Shown here: piece by piece, positions 55,642-62,870 of the stretch
How the letters are laid out: each line of letters starts with the position of its first letter
Numbering within the stretch: the stretch's first letter is position 1
Made by a program: the position numbers and the translations under genes
The notes under the pieces: model-generated
The model's input: the letters and a program-made list of their open reading frames with translations, nothing else
What the model was told of the DNA's origin: nothing
Databases searched by the model: none
Assembly (NCBI RefSeq): GCF_007995095.1
Contig: NZ_VOPY01000001.1
Location: 769,001-833,000, forward strand
Origin: Flavisphingopyxis soli
Lineage (GTDB): Bacteria; Pseudomonadota; Alphaproteobacteria; Sphingomonadales; Sphingomonadaceae
Direction: 5' to 3'
DNA length: 64,000 bases

Positions 55642-56040
55642 ATGGAGCAAGGTCCTCCCGATACCAGCAAAGGGCAGCCCGGCCTTGCCGCGGCTGCCCT
55701 TTTCGGTCTGTGTCCCGATTGCGGCGAGCGGACGCTGTTCACGGGTCCGGTCAAGTTCGCCGATCGCTGCCGCGTCTGCGGCCTCGATTTCTCGCGCTAC
55801 AATGTCGGTGACGGCGCAGCGGCGTTCCTCATCCTGATCATCACCGCGCTGGTCATCGGCCTCGCGATCACTGTCCAGGTGGCGTTCGGCCCGCCATTCT
55901 GGGTCCAGGCACTGATCTGGATCCCGGTTACCACCGCGCTGACGATCGGGGGCACACGCGTTGCCAAGGCGGCGCTGCTCGTCTCCGAACATCGCCGTGA
56001 CGCGCGCGAAGGGCGAATCGTACCGCACGACGAACCATGA
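55642..56040 (+). CDS. DUF983 membrane protein
   Basis: 132 aa. N-terminal zinc-ribbon-like cysteines CPDCGERTLF and CRVCGLDFSRY, then two membrane helices (FLILIITALVIGLAITVQV and FWVQALIWIPVTTALTI). DUF983 proteins are found in alphaproteobacterial cox operons between subunit III and SURF1; function not established. The start directly follows the ctaE stop and its end overlaps the SURF1 gene by 4 bp. Confidence 0.9.
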   Translation: MEQGPPDTSKGQPGLAAAALFGLCPDCGERTLFTGPVKFADRCRVCGLDFSRYNVGDGAAAFLILIITALVIGLAITVQVAFGPPFWVQALIWIPVTTALTIGGTRVAKAALLVSEHRRDAREGRIVPHDEP

Positions 56041-56705
56041 GCGATTCGCTCGATAAGCCGCGCCGGCCGATCCCGATCGTTGCGACGATCGTCGTCGCGC
56101 TGGCGGTCGCCGCGATGATCGCGCTCGGCATCTGGCAATACCAGCGCGCGGGCGAAAAGGAGCGGCTGCTCGCGCTCTACGAACGCAATATCGCGATGGA
56201 CAGCGATGTGATGTTCCCGGCGCTCGGACCGGTGCCCGACAGCGCGCTGTTCCGCCGCTCGAGCCTCGTCTGCCTGAATGTCGTCGGCTGGCGCTCCGAA
56301 GGCGGCCGCGCACCCGGTGGCGGCGGCACGACGCGCTATATCGCCGACTGCCGGACCGGCGCCGAAGGGCCGGGCGCGAGCGTCCAGGTCGGGACGAGCG
56401 ACGAGCCCAATCTCAAGCAGCTGTGGAACGGCGGCGCCGTGCACGGCTGGATCTCGACCGCGCCCGATCATCGCGGGCTGATCGACCGGATCCAGGGCGC
56501 CGCACCGCCGCGCGCGATGCTCGTCATGACCGACCCGGTCGCCGGGCTGAAGCCCAACGCCGCGCCCGACCTTGGCGCCATCCCCAACAACCATATCGCC
56601 TATATGTGGCAGTGGTTCTTCTTCGCGACGATTGCTCTGGCGATCTACGGCATTGCGCTGCGCCAGCGCTGGACCAAGGCGGACGCCGCGCCGGCGACGG
56701 ACTAG
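56037..56705 (+). CDS. SURF1 family oxidase assembly protein
   Basis: 222 aa. Two terminal membrane helices enclosing a periplasmic domain, as in SURF1/Shy1, which helps insert haem a. Signatures GIWQYQRAGEKERLL in the first helix end and NNHIAYMWQWFFFA near the C-terminus. Two cysteines in the loop (SLVCLNV, YIADCRTG) are not usual in the family. Coupled to DUF983 by ATGA. Confidence 0.9.
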   Translation: MSDSLDKPRRPIPIVATIVVALAVAAMIALGIWQYQRAGEKERLLALYERNIAMDSDVMFPALGPVPDSALFRRSSLVCLNVVGWRSEGGRAPGGGGTTRYIADCRTGAEGPGASVQVGTSDEPNLKQLWNGGAVHGWISTAPDHRGLIDRIQGAAPPRAMLVMTDPVAGLKPNAAPDLGAIPNNHIAYMWQWFFFATIALAIYGIALRQRWTKADAAPATD

Positions 56706-56707
56706 GC

Positions 56708-58069
56708 GTGCGTTATGTCGGCACGCGCGGCGGGGGATCGGCGGGGTTTCGCGCGGTCGTAACCGGCGGCCTCGCGCCCGGCGGCGGGCTGTGGATGCCC
56801 GAAGTCTGGCCGCATTTCTCCCACCACGAACTTAGCGCGATGGCGCGGCTCGATTATGCCGAGACCGCCGCGCGCGTGCTGGCGCGCTTCATCGGCGATG
56901 ATATCGACGATGCGACGCTGCTTGGCCTGTGCCGCGATGCCTATGCCGGGTTCGATGACGCCGCGGTGACGCCGCTGCGGCGGCTCGACGATGGGCTTTC
57001 CCTCCTCGAACTGTTCCACGGCCCGACGCTGAGCTTCAAGGACATCGCGCTGCAGTTGCTCGGTGCGATGCTCGGCCATTTCGGCGCGCGCACGACGATC
57101 ATCGGCGCGACATCGGGCGACACCGGATCGGCCGCGATCCACGCGGTCGCGGGGAAAAAGGGCGTGCGCATCGTCATGCTCTATCCCGAGGGGCGGATCA
57201 GCGACGTCCAGCGCCGCCAGATGACGAGCGTCGCGGCCGGCAATGTCGATGTGGTCGCGATCGACGGCAGCTTCGACGATTGCCAGCGGATCGTGAAGGC
57301 GCTGCTTGGCGATGCCGCGCTGGTCGCGAAGCACCGGCTGTCGGCGGTCAATTCGATCAACTGGCTGCGCATCGCGGCGCAGTCGGTGTATTATTTTACC
57401 GCCGCGCTGCGGCTCGGCGCGCCCGATTCCGCGGTCGGTTTTGCCGTGCCGACGGGCAATCTCGGCGATGCCTTTGCCGGCCACGCCGCGCGGCGCATGG
57501 GGTTGCCGATCGCACGCATCATCGTTGCGACCAACGCCAACGATATCGTTGCACGCGCGCTCGCCGACGGCGTCTATCGCCCCGGCGCGGTGCGCGCGAC
57601 CGATGCGCCCGCGATGGACATCCAGGTTGCGAGCAATTTCGAACGGCTCCTGTGGGATGCAGCGGGCGGCGATGGCGCGGTTGTAGCGCGGCAGATGGCC
57701 GCGCTGGCAGGCGAGGGCGAGATCGTCCTGACCGACGCACAGCGCGCCGCTCTGGCGCACATGACCGGGGTTGCGATCGATGCCGCGGCGATGGACGCGG
57801 CTATGCGCTGGGCCGACGAACGCGGCACGACGATCGATCCACACACCGCGATCGCGCTCGCGGCGGCTCAGAGCGTCGGGGGCGATGATCCCATCGCGGT
57901 CGTCGCCACTGCGCATCCCGCCAAGTTTCCCGATGCGGTGCGCCGCGCGACGGGGCGTGATCCGACGGTTCCGGCGCGGCTGGCCGATGCTCTGACCGGC
58001 GCTGAACGCGTCGTGCGCCTGCCCGCCGATGTCGCTGCGGTCACAGCCTATGTTGCGGCGCGCGGCTGA
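56708..58069 (+). CDS. thrC: Threonine synthase
   Basis: O-phosphohomoserine to threonine, PLP dependent. 453 aa from GTG 56708 (MRYVGTRGGGSAGF), 2 bp after the SURF1 stop. PLP Lys in GPTLSFKDIALQ near residue 107, phosphate loop GATSGDTGSAAIHA, SINWLRIAAQSVYYF and VPTGNLGDAFAGH. It is the bacterial/fungal group 2 form. Attached to the end of the oxidase operon, a conserved order in Sphingomonadales and other Alphaproteobacteria. Confidence 0.95.
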   Translation: MRYVGTRGGGSAGFRAVVTGGLAPGGGLWMPEVWPHFSHHELSAMARLDYAETAARVLARFIGDDIDDATLLGLCRDAYAGFDDAAVTPLRRLDDGLSLLELFHGPTLSFKDIALQLLGAMLGHFGARTTIIGATSGDTGSAAIHAVAGKKGVRIVMLYPEGRISDVQRRQMTSVAAGNVDVVAIDGSFDDCQRIVKALLGDAALVAKHRLSAVNSINWLRIAAQSVYYFTAALRLGAPDSAVGFAVPTGNLGDAFAGHAARRMGLPIARIIVATNANDIVARALADGVYRPGAVRATDAPAMDIQVASNFERLLWDAAGGDGAVVARQMAALAGEGEIVLTDAQRAALAHMTGVAIDAAAMDAAMRWADERGTTIDPHTAIALAAAQSVGGDDPIAVVATAHPAKFPDAVRRATGRDPTVPARLADALTGAERVVRLPADVAAVTAYVAARG

Positions 58070-58087
58070 TCGTCTAAGGACATGCGC

Positions 58088-58975
58088 ATGAATGACCTTG
58101 TGACGATGATCGGCGAGCCCTGGGACGACTATGGCCTCGTTGACAGCGGCGGCGGGCGCAAGCTCGAACGCTATGGCCGCTTTCGCTTCATCCGCCCCGA
58201 ACCGCAGGCGATGTGGGCCCCCGCGCAGGACGACTGGCGCGCCGATGGCGAATTCGTGCCGGCATCGGACGACGATGGCGGCGGCCGCTGGTTCTACGAC
58301 ACCGACGTGCCGCTCGACGGCTGGCCATTGTCATGGCGCAGCGTGAAGTTCCAGGCGCAGTGCACGCCGTTCCGTCACCTAGGGTTTTTTCCCGACATGG
58401 CGCCGGTCTGGGACTGGATGCGGGAGTGTTTAAGTGCCGTATCCGGCGTTAGCCGAACAAAGACCGCACTCAACCTGTTCGGCTATACCGGCGTCGGCAC
58501 GCTCGCGCTGTCGGCAGCGGGCGCATCGATGGTCCATGTCGATGCGTCGAAGAAATCGGTCGCTCAGGCGCGAGAGAATGCCGCGCTGGCTGGCATGGCC
58601 GACCGGCCGGTGCGCTGGATCGTCGATGATGCCGCCAAGTTCGCCGCGCGCGAGGTCCGGCGTGAGCGGCGCTACGACGCGATCCTGCTCGATCCGCCCA
58701 AATACGGGCGCGGCCCCGATGGCGAGATGTGGAAGCTCGAGGACGACCTGCCCGGACTGATCGCCGATTGCCGTCGGCTGGTCGATGCCGATTCGGCGTG
58801 CGTCTTCCTGACCGCGTATGCGGTGCGACTGTCGGCGCTGGCGATCGGCGAACTGATGCGCCAGTCGTTCGGCGACCTTCCCGGCACGGTCGAATGCGGC
58901 GAACTGGGCGTGCGCGAGGAAGCGCGCGGGCTCGTCCTGCCGACCGCGATCTTCGCGCGCTGGCGTAACGCCTAG
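58088..58975 (+). CDS. Class I SAM-dependent methyltransferase, RlmI-like
   Basis: 295 aa from ATG 58088, which is 7 nt after AAGGA; the ATG at 58082 is too close. SAM site NLFGYTGVGTLALSAAGAS and catalytic-type LLDPPKYGRGP. These match the 23S rRNA methyltransferase group (RlmI/RlmL C-terminal domain). No PUA domain at the N-terminus; instead about 90 residues with many Trp and Asp. RNA target is inference. The stop shares CTAG with convergent ccmB. Confidence 0.82.
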   Translation: MNDLVTMIGEPWDDYGLVDSGGGRKLERYGRFRFIRPEPQAMWAPAQDDWRADGEFVPASDDDGGGRWFYDTDVPLDGWPLSWRSVKFQAQCTPFRHLGFFPDMAPVWDWMRECLSAVSGVSRTKTALNLFGYTGVGTLALSAAGASMVHVDASKKSVAQARENAALAGMADRPVRWIVDDAAKFAAREVRRERRYDAILLDPPKYGRGPDGEMWKLEDDLPGLIADCRRLVDADSACVFLTAYAVRLSALAIGELMRQSFGDLPGTVECGELGVREEARGLVLPTAIFARWRNA

Positions 58976-59619
58976 CTGCGCCCTGCGCGCAACGCCGCTG
59001 CGGCCGCAAACGGCGTGATCGCGACGAGGAACAGCGAGGCGGCGGCGAGCAGCTTGAGCGGCGCCCCGCCCGCATCGGCGGCATAGCCCGCGCCAAAGAT
59101 CAGCACCGGCACTGCCAGCGGCAGCAGCAACAGGCCGACGATCCCGCCGGCGCCGCGCAGCGATAGCGTCAGCGCGGCGACGAGCACGCCGAGCGCGGCG
59201 AGCGCAGGCGTGCCGATCGCGAGGCCGATCGCGAGCCGCGCGAGCGTCGCCCCGTCGAGGTTGAGCAGCGCGGCGGCGGGCAGCGTCGCGACGAGCAGCG
59301 GCAGCGCAAAACCGAGCCAGTGCGCGGCAAGGCGCGCGACGACGACGCTTTCCTCGCCGATGCCGCGCAGCGCGAGCTGGTCGAGCGTGCCGTCACGCGC
59401 ATCGTCGGCGAACAGCCGATCGACCGGCAGCAGCGCGGCGAGCAACGCGGCGACCCACAGCATCCCGCCGCCGGTCCGCGCGAGCAGCACCGGATCGGGG
59501 CCGACCGCAAAGGGAAACAGCATCGCGACGAGCAGGTAGAAGCCGACCGGGAGCCACAAGGCGCCGCTGCGCCACGAGCGCGCAAGATCGCGGACGAACA
59601 GGGTGGCGAGCAGCCTCAT
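58972..59619 (-). CDS. ccmB: Haem exporter protein CcmB
   Basis: 215 aa, six hydrophobic helices; membrane subunit of the CcmABCD system that supplies haem to periplasmic apocytochrome c. Starts [19 protein letters not shown], and the family block [15 protein letters not shown] follows helix two. Overlaps the ccmA stop by 4 bp. ccmC is not adjacent here, so the maturation genes are split. Confidence 0.9.
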   Translation of the reverse strand: MRLLATLFVRDLARSWRSGALWLPVGFYLLVAMLFPFAVGPDPVLLARTGGGMLWVAALLAALLPVDRLFADDARDGTLDQLALRGIGEESVVVARLAAHWLGFALPLLVATLPAAALLNLDGATLARLAIGLAIGTPALAALGVLVAALTLSLRGAGGIVGLLLLPLAVPVLIFGAGYAADAGGAPLKLLAAASLFLVAITPFAAAAALRAGRS

Positions 59620-60239
59620 GCGGGGACCGCTGCGCCGAGCGCGACCCGCTGTGCATCGGGCAGCGCGAGCGCGATGTGCGTCGCGACCATCACCGCGCCG
59701 CCCGCCGCGCGGTGGCGCGCGATCGCCGCCTCGAGCAGCGGGATGGCATCGGCGTCGAGGCCGTTGGCCGGCTCGTCGAGCAGCCACAGCGCCGCGCCGC
59801 TGGCGATCGTGCGGGCGAGCGCGGCACGCTTGCGCTGGCCGGTCGAGAGCAGGCGGACGGGGACGGGGGCGAGGTGGGTGCAGCCGAGCGTGGCCAGTGC
59901 GGCGTCGACCGCGCCATCTGGCGCACCGTCGAGCCGGGCCCACCAGCCCAGTGCGCGCGCGACGCTCTGTTCGGGATCGAGCGCGGCGCGTTCGTCGGTC
60001 AGCGCGGTGGTCGCGCTTCGGCTGATGCGGCCCGCGACCGGATCGAGCAGTCCCGCAGCGAGGCGCAGCAGGCTCGACTTGCCCGCGCCATTGGGGCCCG
60101 AGACGAGCAGGGCACCACCTTCGCAGACAGCGAACGACAGGTCTTCGAACAGCACATTGCCGCCGCGCACGCAGGCGACCGCGTCGAATGCGATCATCGC
60201 GTCGTGGCGCGGGGCATTGGGCGATTGACGGGTCGTCAT
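59616..60239 (-). CDS. ccmA: Haem ABC exporter ATP-binding protein CcmA
   Basis: 207 aa. Walker [10 protein letters not shown] near residue 48, signature [13 protein letters not shown], Walker [13 protein letters not shown]. CcmA releases haem from CcmE by ATP hydrolysis. Start ATG 60239 ([10 protein letters not shown]) is chosen; the ATG at 60197 ([13 protein letters not shown]) matches the family N-terminus and is an alternative. Divergent from the pterin dehydratase gene with 51 bp between. Confidence 0.92.
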   Translation of the reverse strand: MTTRQSPNAPRHDAMIAFDAVACVRGGNVLFEDLSFAVCEGGALLVSGPNGAGKSSLLRLAAGLLDPVAGRISRSATTALTDERAALDPEQSVARALGWWARLDGAPDGAVDAALATLGCTHLAPVPVRLLSTGQRKRAALARTIASGAALWLLDEPANGLDADAIPLLEAAIARHRAAGGAVMVATHIALALPDAQRVALGAAVPA

Positions 60240-60290
60240 GGCAGCGCTCAATACGGTGCGGCGCGCACGAACGCCAGCGGGAGAACCGGG

Positions 60291-60584
60291 ATGCCAATCG
60301 AGAAACTGTCCGACGCCGCGCGCGAGGCGTTTCTCGCCGCGCATTCCGACTGGTGCCACGACGGCGTGCGCGACGCCTTTACGCGGCGGTTCGTCTTCGC
60401 CGACTTTTCGGCTGCCTTCGCCTTCATGACGCGCGTCGCGCTGCTGGCGGAAAAGATGGATCACCATCCCGAATGGTCGAACGTCTATAACCGCGTCGAT
60501 ATCGCGCTGACGACGCATGATGCCGGCGGCCTGTCGGCCCGCGATGTCGCGATGGCGGAGGCGATCGAGGCATTGCTCGCATAA
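60291..60584 (+). CDS. 4a-hydroxytetrahydrobiopterin dehydratase
   Basis: 97 aa pterin-4a-carbinolamine dehydratase (PhhB/PCD). Recycles the cofactor of aromatic amino acid hydroxylases. Motif [19 protein letters not shown] contains the catalytic His-His-Pro and Trp. Starts [15 protein letters not shown] after GGGAG. No phenylalanine hydroxylase is close; in bacteria this enzyme can also have another, molybdopterin-related role. Confidence 0.92.
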   Translation: MPIEKLSDAAREAFLAAHSDWCHDGVRDAFTRRFVFADFSAAFAFMTRVALLAEKMDHHPEWSNVYNRVDIALTTHDAGGLSARDVAMAEAIEALLA

Positions 60585-60596
60585 GCCACCCCACCT

Positions 60597-60934
60597 CCGT
60601 TTGCCCTGAGTAGCGCCGAAGGCGCGTATCTAAGGACTGTATGCGCCGTCGAAAAGACCGGGCTTCGACAGGCTCAGCCCGAACAGGGCTGCGCAACTCG
60701 CTCACCCGTTGGCCCTGAGTAGGCCCATAGGCGCGTATCGAAGGGTTGGTATCGCTCGGTATGGAAATGGCCCTTCGATACGGCCTTTCGGCCTACTCAG
60801 GACGAACGGCGTTGGGCGTGGAGCAGCCGCGAAGGCTCTTCGATACGGCCCTATGGGCCTACTCAGGGCAAACGGAGCTGGGGTTCAGCAAAGACCCTTC
60901 GATACGTCCCTGCGGGCCTACTCAGGACAAACGG
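60597..60934. repeat. Cluster of five REP-like repeats
   Basis: Five copies of about 38-40 bp with consensus CCCTTCGATACGGC..GCC + TACTCAGGACAAACGG, where the middle is a small palindrome. Copies at 60771-60809, 60838-60875 and 60895-60934 run forward; copies at 60597-60635 and 60706-60745 are inverted. Loop bases vary (TTTC, TATG, TGCG, GAA, ATA) while arms co-vary, as expected for hairpins. The cluster fills the whole 365-bp convergent gap between two genes; no gene lies in it. Confidence 0.85.
60660..60689. repeat. Second short intergenic repeat type within the REP cluster
   Basis: GGGCTTCGACAGGCTCAGCC followed by CGAACAGGGC forms an imperfect hairpin (GGGCT/AGCCC around TCGACAGGCTC) and is unlike the five flanking copies. 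It sits between the two inverted copies. Confidence 0.45.
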
Positions 60935-60949
60935 GAGAGGGTAGGGTCT

Positions 60950-61354
60950 CTAGTCCGCCTGGTCTTCGAGCCAGTGCATGTCGTCGTCGGAAAAGCCGAA
61001 ATGATGGCCGACCTCGTGGACGAGGACGTGCGCGACGAGCGTTTCGATGGCAATGCCGCGCTGCTTTGCTTCGGCGAGGATCGGCTGGCGGTAGAGGTGG
61101 ATCATGTCGGGCATCGCGCCCGAATCGCTGACGCTTTTGATCCCGACGGGCCGCCCGGTGTAGAGCCCCGACAGCTGCATCGGACTGGTCATGCCGAAGC
61201 CGTCGAGCACGTCGCGCTTCGCGTAATCGTCGACGCGCACGACGACGGGGCCGAGATGCGCGCGAAATTCGGGCGGCATTGCCTGTATCGCGCGGTGCGC
61301 CATCGCCTCCATCTCGTCGGTCGATGGGCCGTCAAAGGGCAGCGGTTGGTTCAA
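60950..61354 (-). CDS. Zincin-like metallopeptidase family protein
   Basis: 134 aa from TTG 61354, which overlaps the SDR stop as TTGA; a later ATG at 61312 is the alternative. C-terminal active site HEVGHHFGFSDDDM (HExxHxxxxxxD), preceded by the family block MIHLYRQPILAEA. PF06262-type proteins are small metallopeptidases of unknown target. It is translated with the SDR gene upstream and ends at the REP cluster. Confidence 0.85.
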   Translation of the reverse strand: MNQPLPFDGPSTDEMEAMAHRAIQAMPPEFRAHLGPVVVRVDDYAKRDVLDGFGMTSPMQLSGLYTGRPVGIKSVSDSGAMPDMIHLYRQPILAEAKQRGIAIETLVAHVLVHEVGHHFGFSDDDMHWLEDQAD

Positions 61355-62175
61355 TGGTTGCTGCCCGACAGGTCGGCGGCCTGCTCCATCGCCTTGCGCC
61401 GTTTCTTGAGCAGCCACGGCGCCCAGCGCGAGGCGAAGCGCAGTTTTTTCGCGGTCTTGCCGATGACGGTGTGGACCTTGCTGCCGTGGACCGCGTCCCA
61501 GGCGGCGTCGGCGACCTGTTCGACCGGCGTGAATTCGAGGCCCGCGGCGCGGACGCGTTCGCGCGAGGTGCTGTTGGTCCCGCTGACAGTGACGTCGAGC
61601 AGCGGCGTGTCGATGAAGCTCGGCATCAACGAGCGGACCTTGATGCCCGCACCATCGACGCCGCGTTCGGCGAATTCGAGATCAAGCGCCTCGGTCAGGC
61701 CGCGCACCGCGAACTTGGTCGCCGAATATACTGCGAGGCCGGGCGAGCCGAAGATCGCGGCAGCCGATGCAGTATTGAGGATCGCCGCGCCGGGCGTCTG
61801 TTCGAGCAGCGGGAGCGCCGCATAGACGCCGTTGACGACGCCGGTGAAGTTGATCGCGATCATCCGCTCGGCCTGGTCGGGCGCAAGGTCGGGAAACTGG
61901 CCGCCAAGGCCGATGCCGGCATTATTGAACAAGACGTCGAGCCGGCCGCCGGTTGCTTGCGCGAAGTCGGCCAGCGCGCTCGCCCAGGCAGCGCGGTCGC
62001 GGACATCCATGACGTGGCTCGACGACCGACCTGCGGGAAGCAGCGCGGCGGTTTCGGCGATCCCTGCCGCATCGACGTCGGCCAGCCCGACGAACCAGCC
62101 TGCGCGCGCAAAACGTTGTGCGGTCGCGCGCCCGATGCCCGAACCGCCGCCGGTAATGAAAATTGCCTGTGCCAT
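61351..62175 (-). CDS. SDR family oxidoreductase
   Basis: 274 aa classical short-chain dehydrogenase. TGGGSGIGRATAQRF (NAD(P) site), NNAGIGLGG, Ser in LNTASAAAIFG, and YSATKFAVRG with catalytic Tyr and Lys. Asp after beta-2 (GLADVDAAG) suggests NAD preference. Substrate unknown. Coupled to the metallopeptidase gene downstream; divergent from the secreted protein gene. Confidence 0.88.
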   Translation of the reverse strand: MAQAIFITGGGSGIGRATAQRFARAGWFVGLADVDAAGIAETAALLPAGRSSSHVMDVRDRAAWASALADFAQATGGRLDVLFNNAGIGLGGQFPDLAPDQAERMIAINFTGVVNGVYAALPLLEQTPGAAILNTASAAAIFGSPGLAVYSATKFAVRGLTEALDLEFAERGVDGAGIKVRSLMPSFIDTPLLDVTVSGTNSTSRERVRAAGLEFTPVEQVADAAWDAVHGSKVHTVIGKTAKKLRFASRWAPWLLKKRRKAMEQAADLSGSNH

Positions 62176-62286
62176 GTCACCCTCCCTCGTCCTGCCGCGG
62201 CATCTGCTGCGCGGTCAGGCGATGTTGGACATGGGGTCGGCGCTTTGGCATGTAAAGCGCGTCGAGAGCGGGAGACCTGTAAGCCG

Positions 62287-62832
62287 ATGATTATCAAGCA
62301 GATGCAATTGGCGGTCATGGCTCTGTTCGGCGCGCTGATGCTGTTCGTGCCGTCCGCCGCGCGGGCCGATGTCGCGGTGACATTCTACAGCCACGAATTC
62401 GGCGACAGCTTCCCGCACGCGTTCATCGTCCTCAACGGCACGATCGATGCGACCGGCGAGGTGATCGACACCAATTACGGCTTCACCGCGAAGAACGTGT
62501 CGCCCGCGATCCTGTTCGGATCGGTGATCGGCATCGTCGAAAGCGTCGAGCCCAAATATGTTGCGAGCAGCGATCCGCATTTCACCGTCCATCTCGACGA
62601 TGCGGGCTATGCGCGGCTGATGGCCAAGGTCGTCGAATGGCGCGACCGGCCGCAGAAAAGCTATAATCTGAACAAGCGCAACTGCGTCCATTTCGCGATG
62701 GAAGCGGCCGAGACGGTCGGCCTCAAGGTCAATCGCAAGAGCAGGTTCTTCAAGAAACCGCGATCGTTCCTCGAAGAGGTCGAAGCGCTCAATCCCGGGG
62801 TCGAAACGGTCGCAACGGTCGCCGCCGAATAG
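62287..62832 (+). CDS. Exported protein with NlpC/LRAT-like (permuted papain) features
   Basis: 181 aa. Signal peptide ending SAARA-DV at residue 27. Two conserved-looking sites: SFPHAFIVLNGT (His 44) and KRNCVHFAMEAAE (Cys 133, His 135). The order His before Cys and the NCxHF motif recall the LRAT and YiiX group of the NlpC/P60 superfamily, whose members cleave or transfer amide/ester bonds. The C-terminus has SFLEEVEAL. I do not recognise a named family; activity is inference. Start ATG 62287 is supported by GGGAG 12 nt upstream. Confidence 0.7.
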   Translation: MIIKQMQLAVMALFGALMLFVPSAARADVAVTFYSHEFGDSFPHAFIVLNGTIDATGEVIDTNYGFTAKNVSPAILFGSVIGIVESVEPKYVASSDPHFTVHLDDAGYARLMAKVVEWRDRPQKSYNLNKRNCVHFAMEAAETVGLKVNRKSRFFKKPRSFLEEVEALNPGVETVATVAAE

Positions 62833-62870
62833 GCGCGCGACGGCGCGATGCCGTGCGCGCGCCCGTTGGC

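Noticed and set aside
58972-60297. Single long minus-strand frame that would join ccmB with upstream sequence
   Set aside because: The upstream part is an out-of-frame reading of ccmA; CcmB starts at 59619 and overlaps the ccmA stop by 4 bp. No fusion.
60597-60934. CRISPR array at the repeat cluster
   Set aside because: Copies occur in both orientations with unequal gaps and hairpin-type co-variation; no cas genes.
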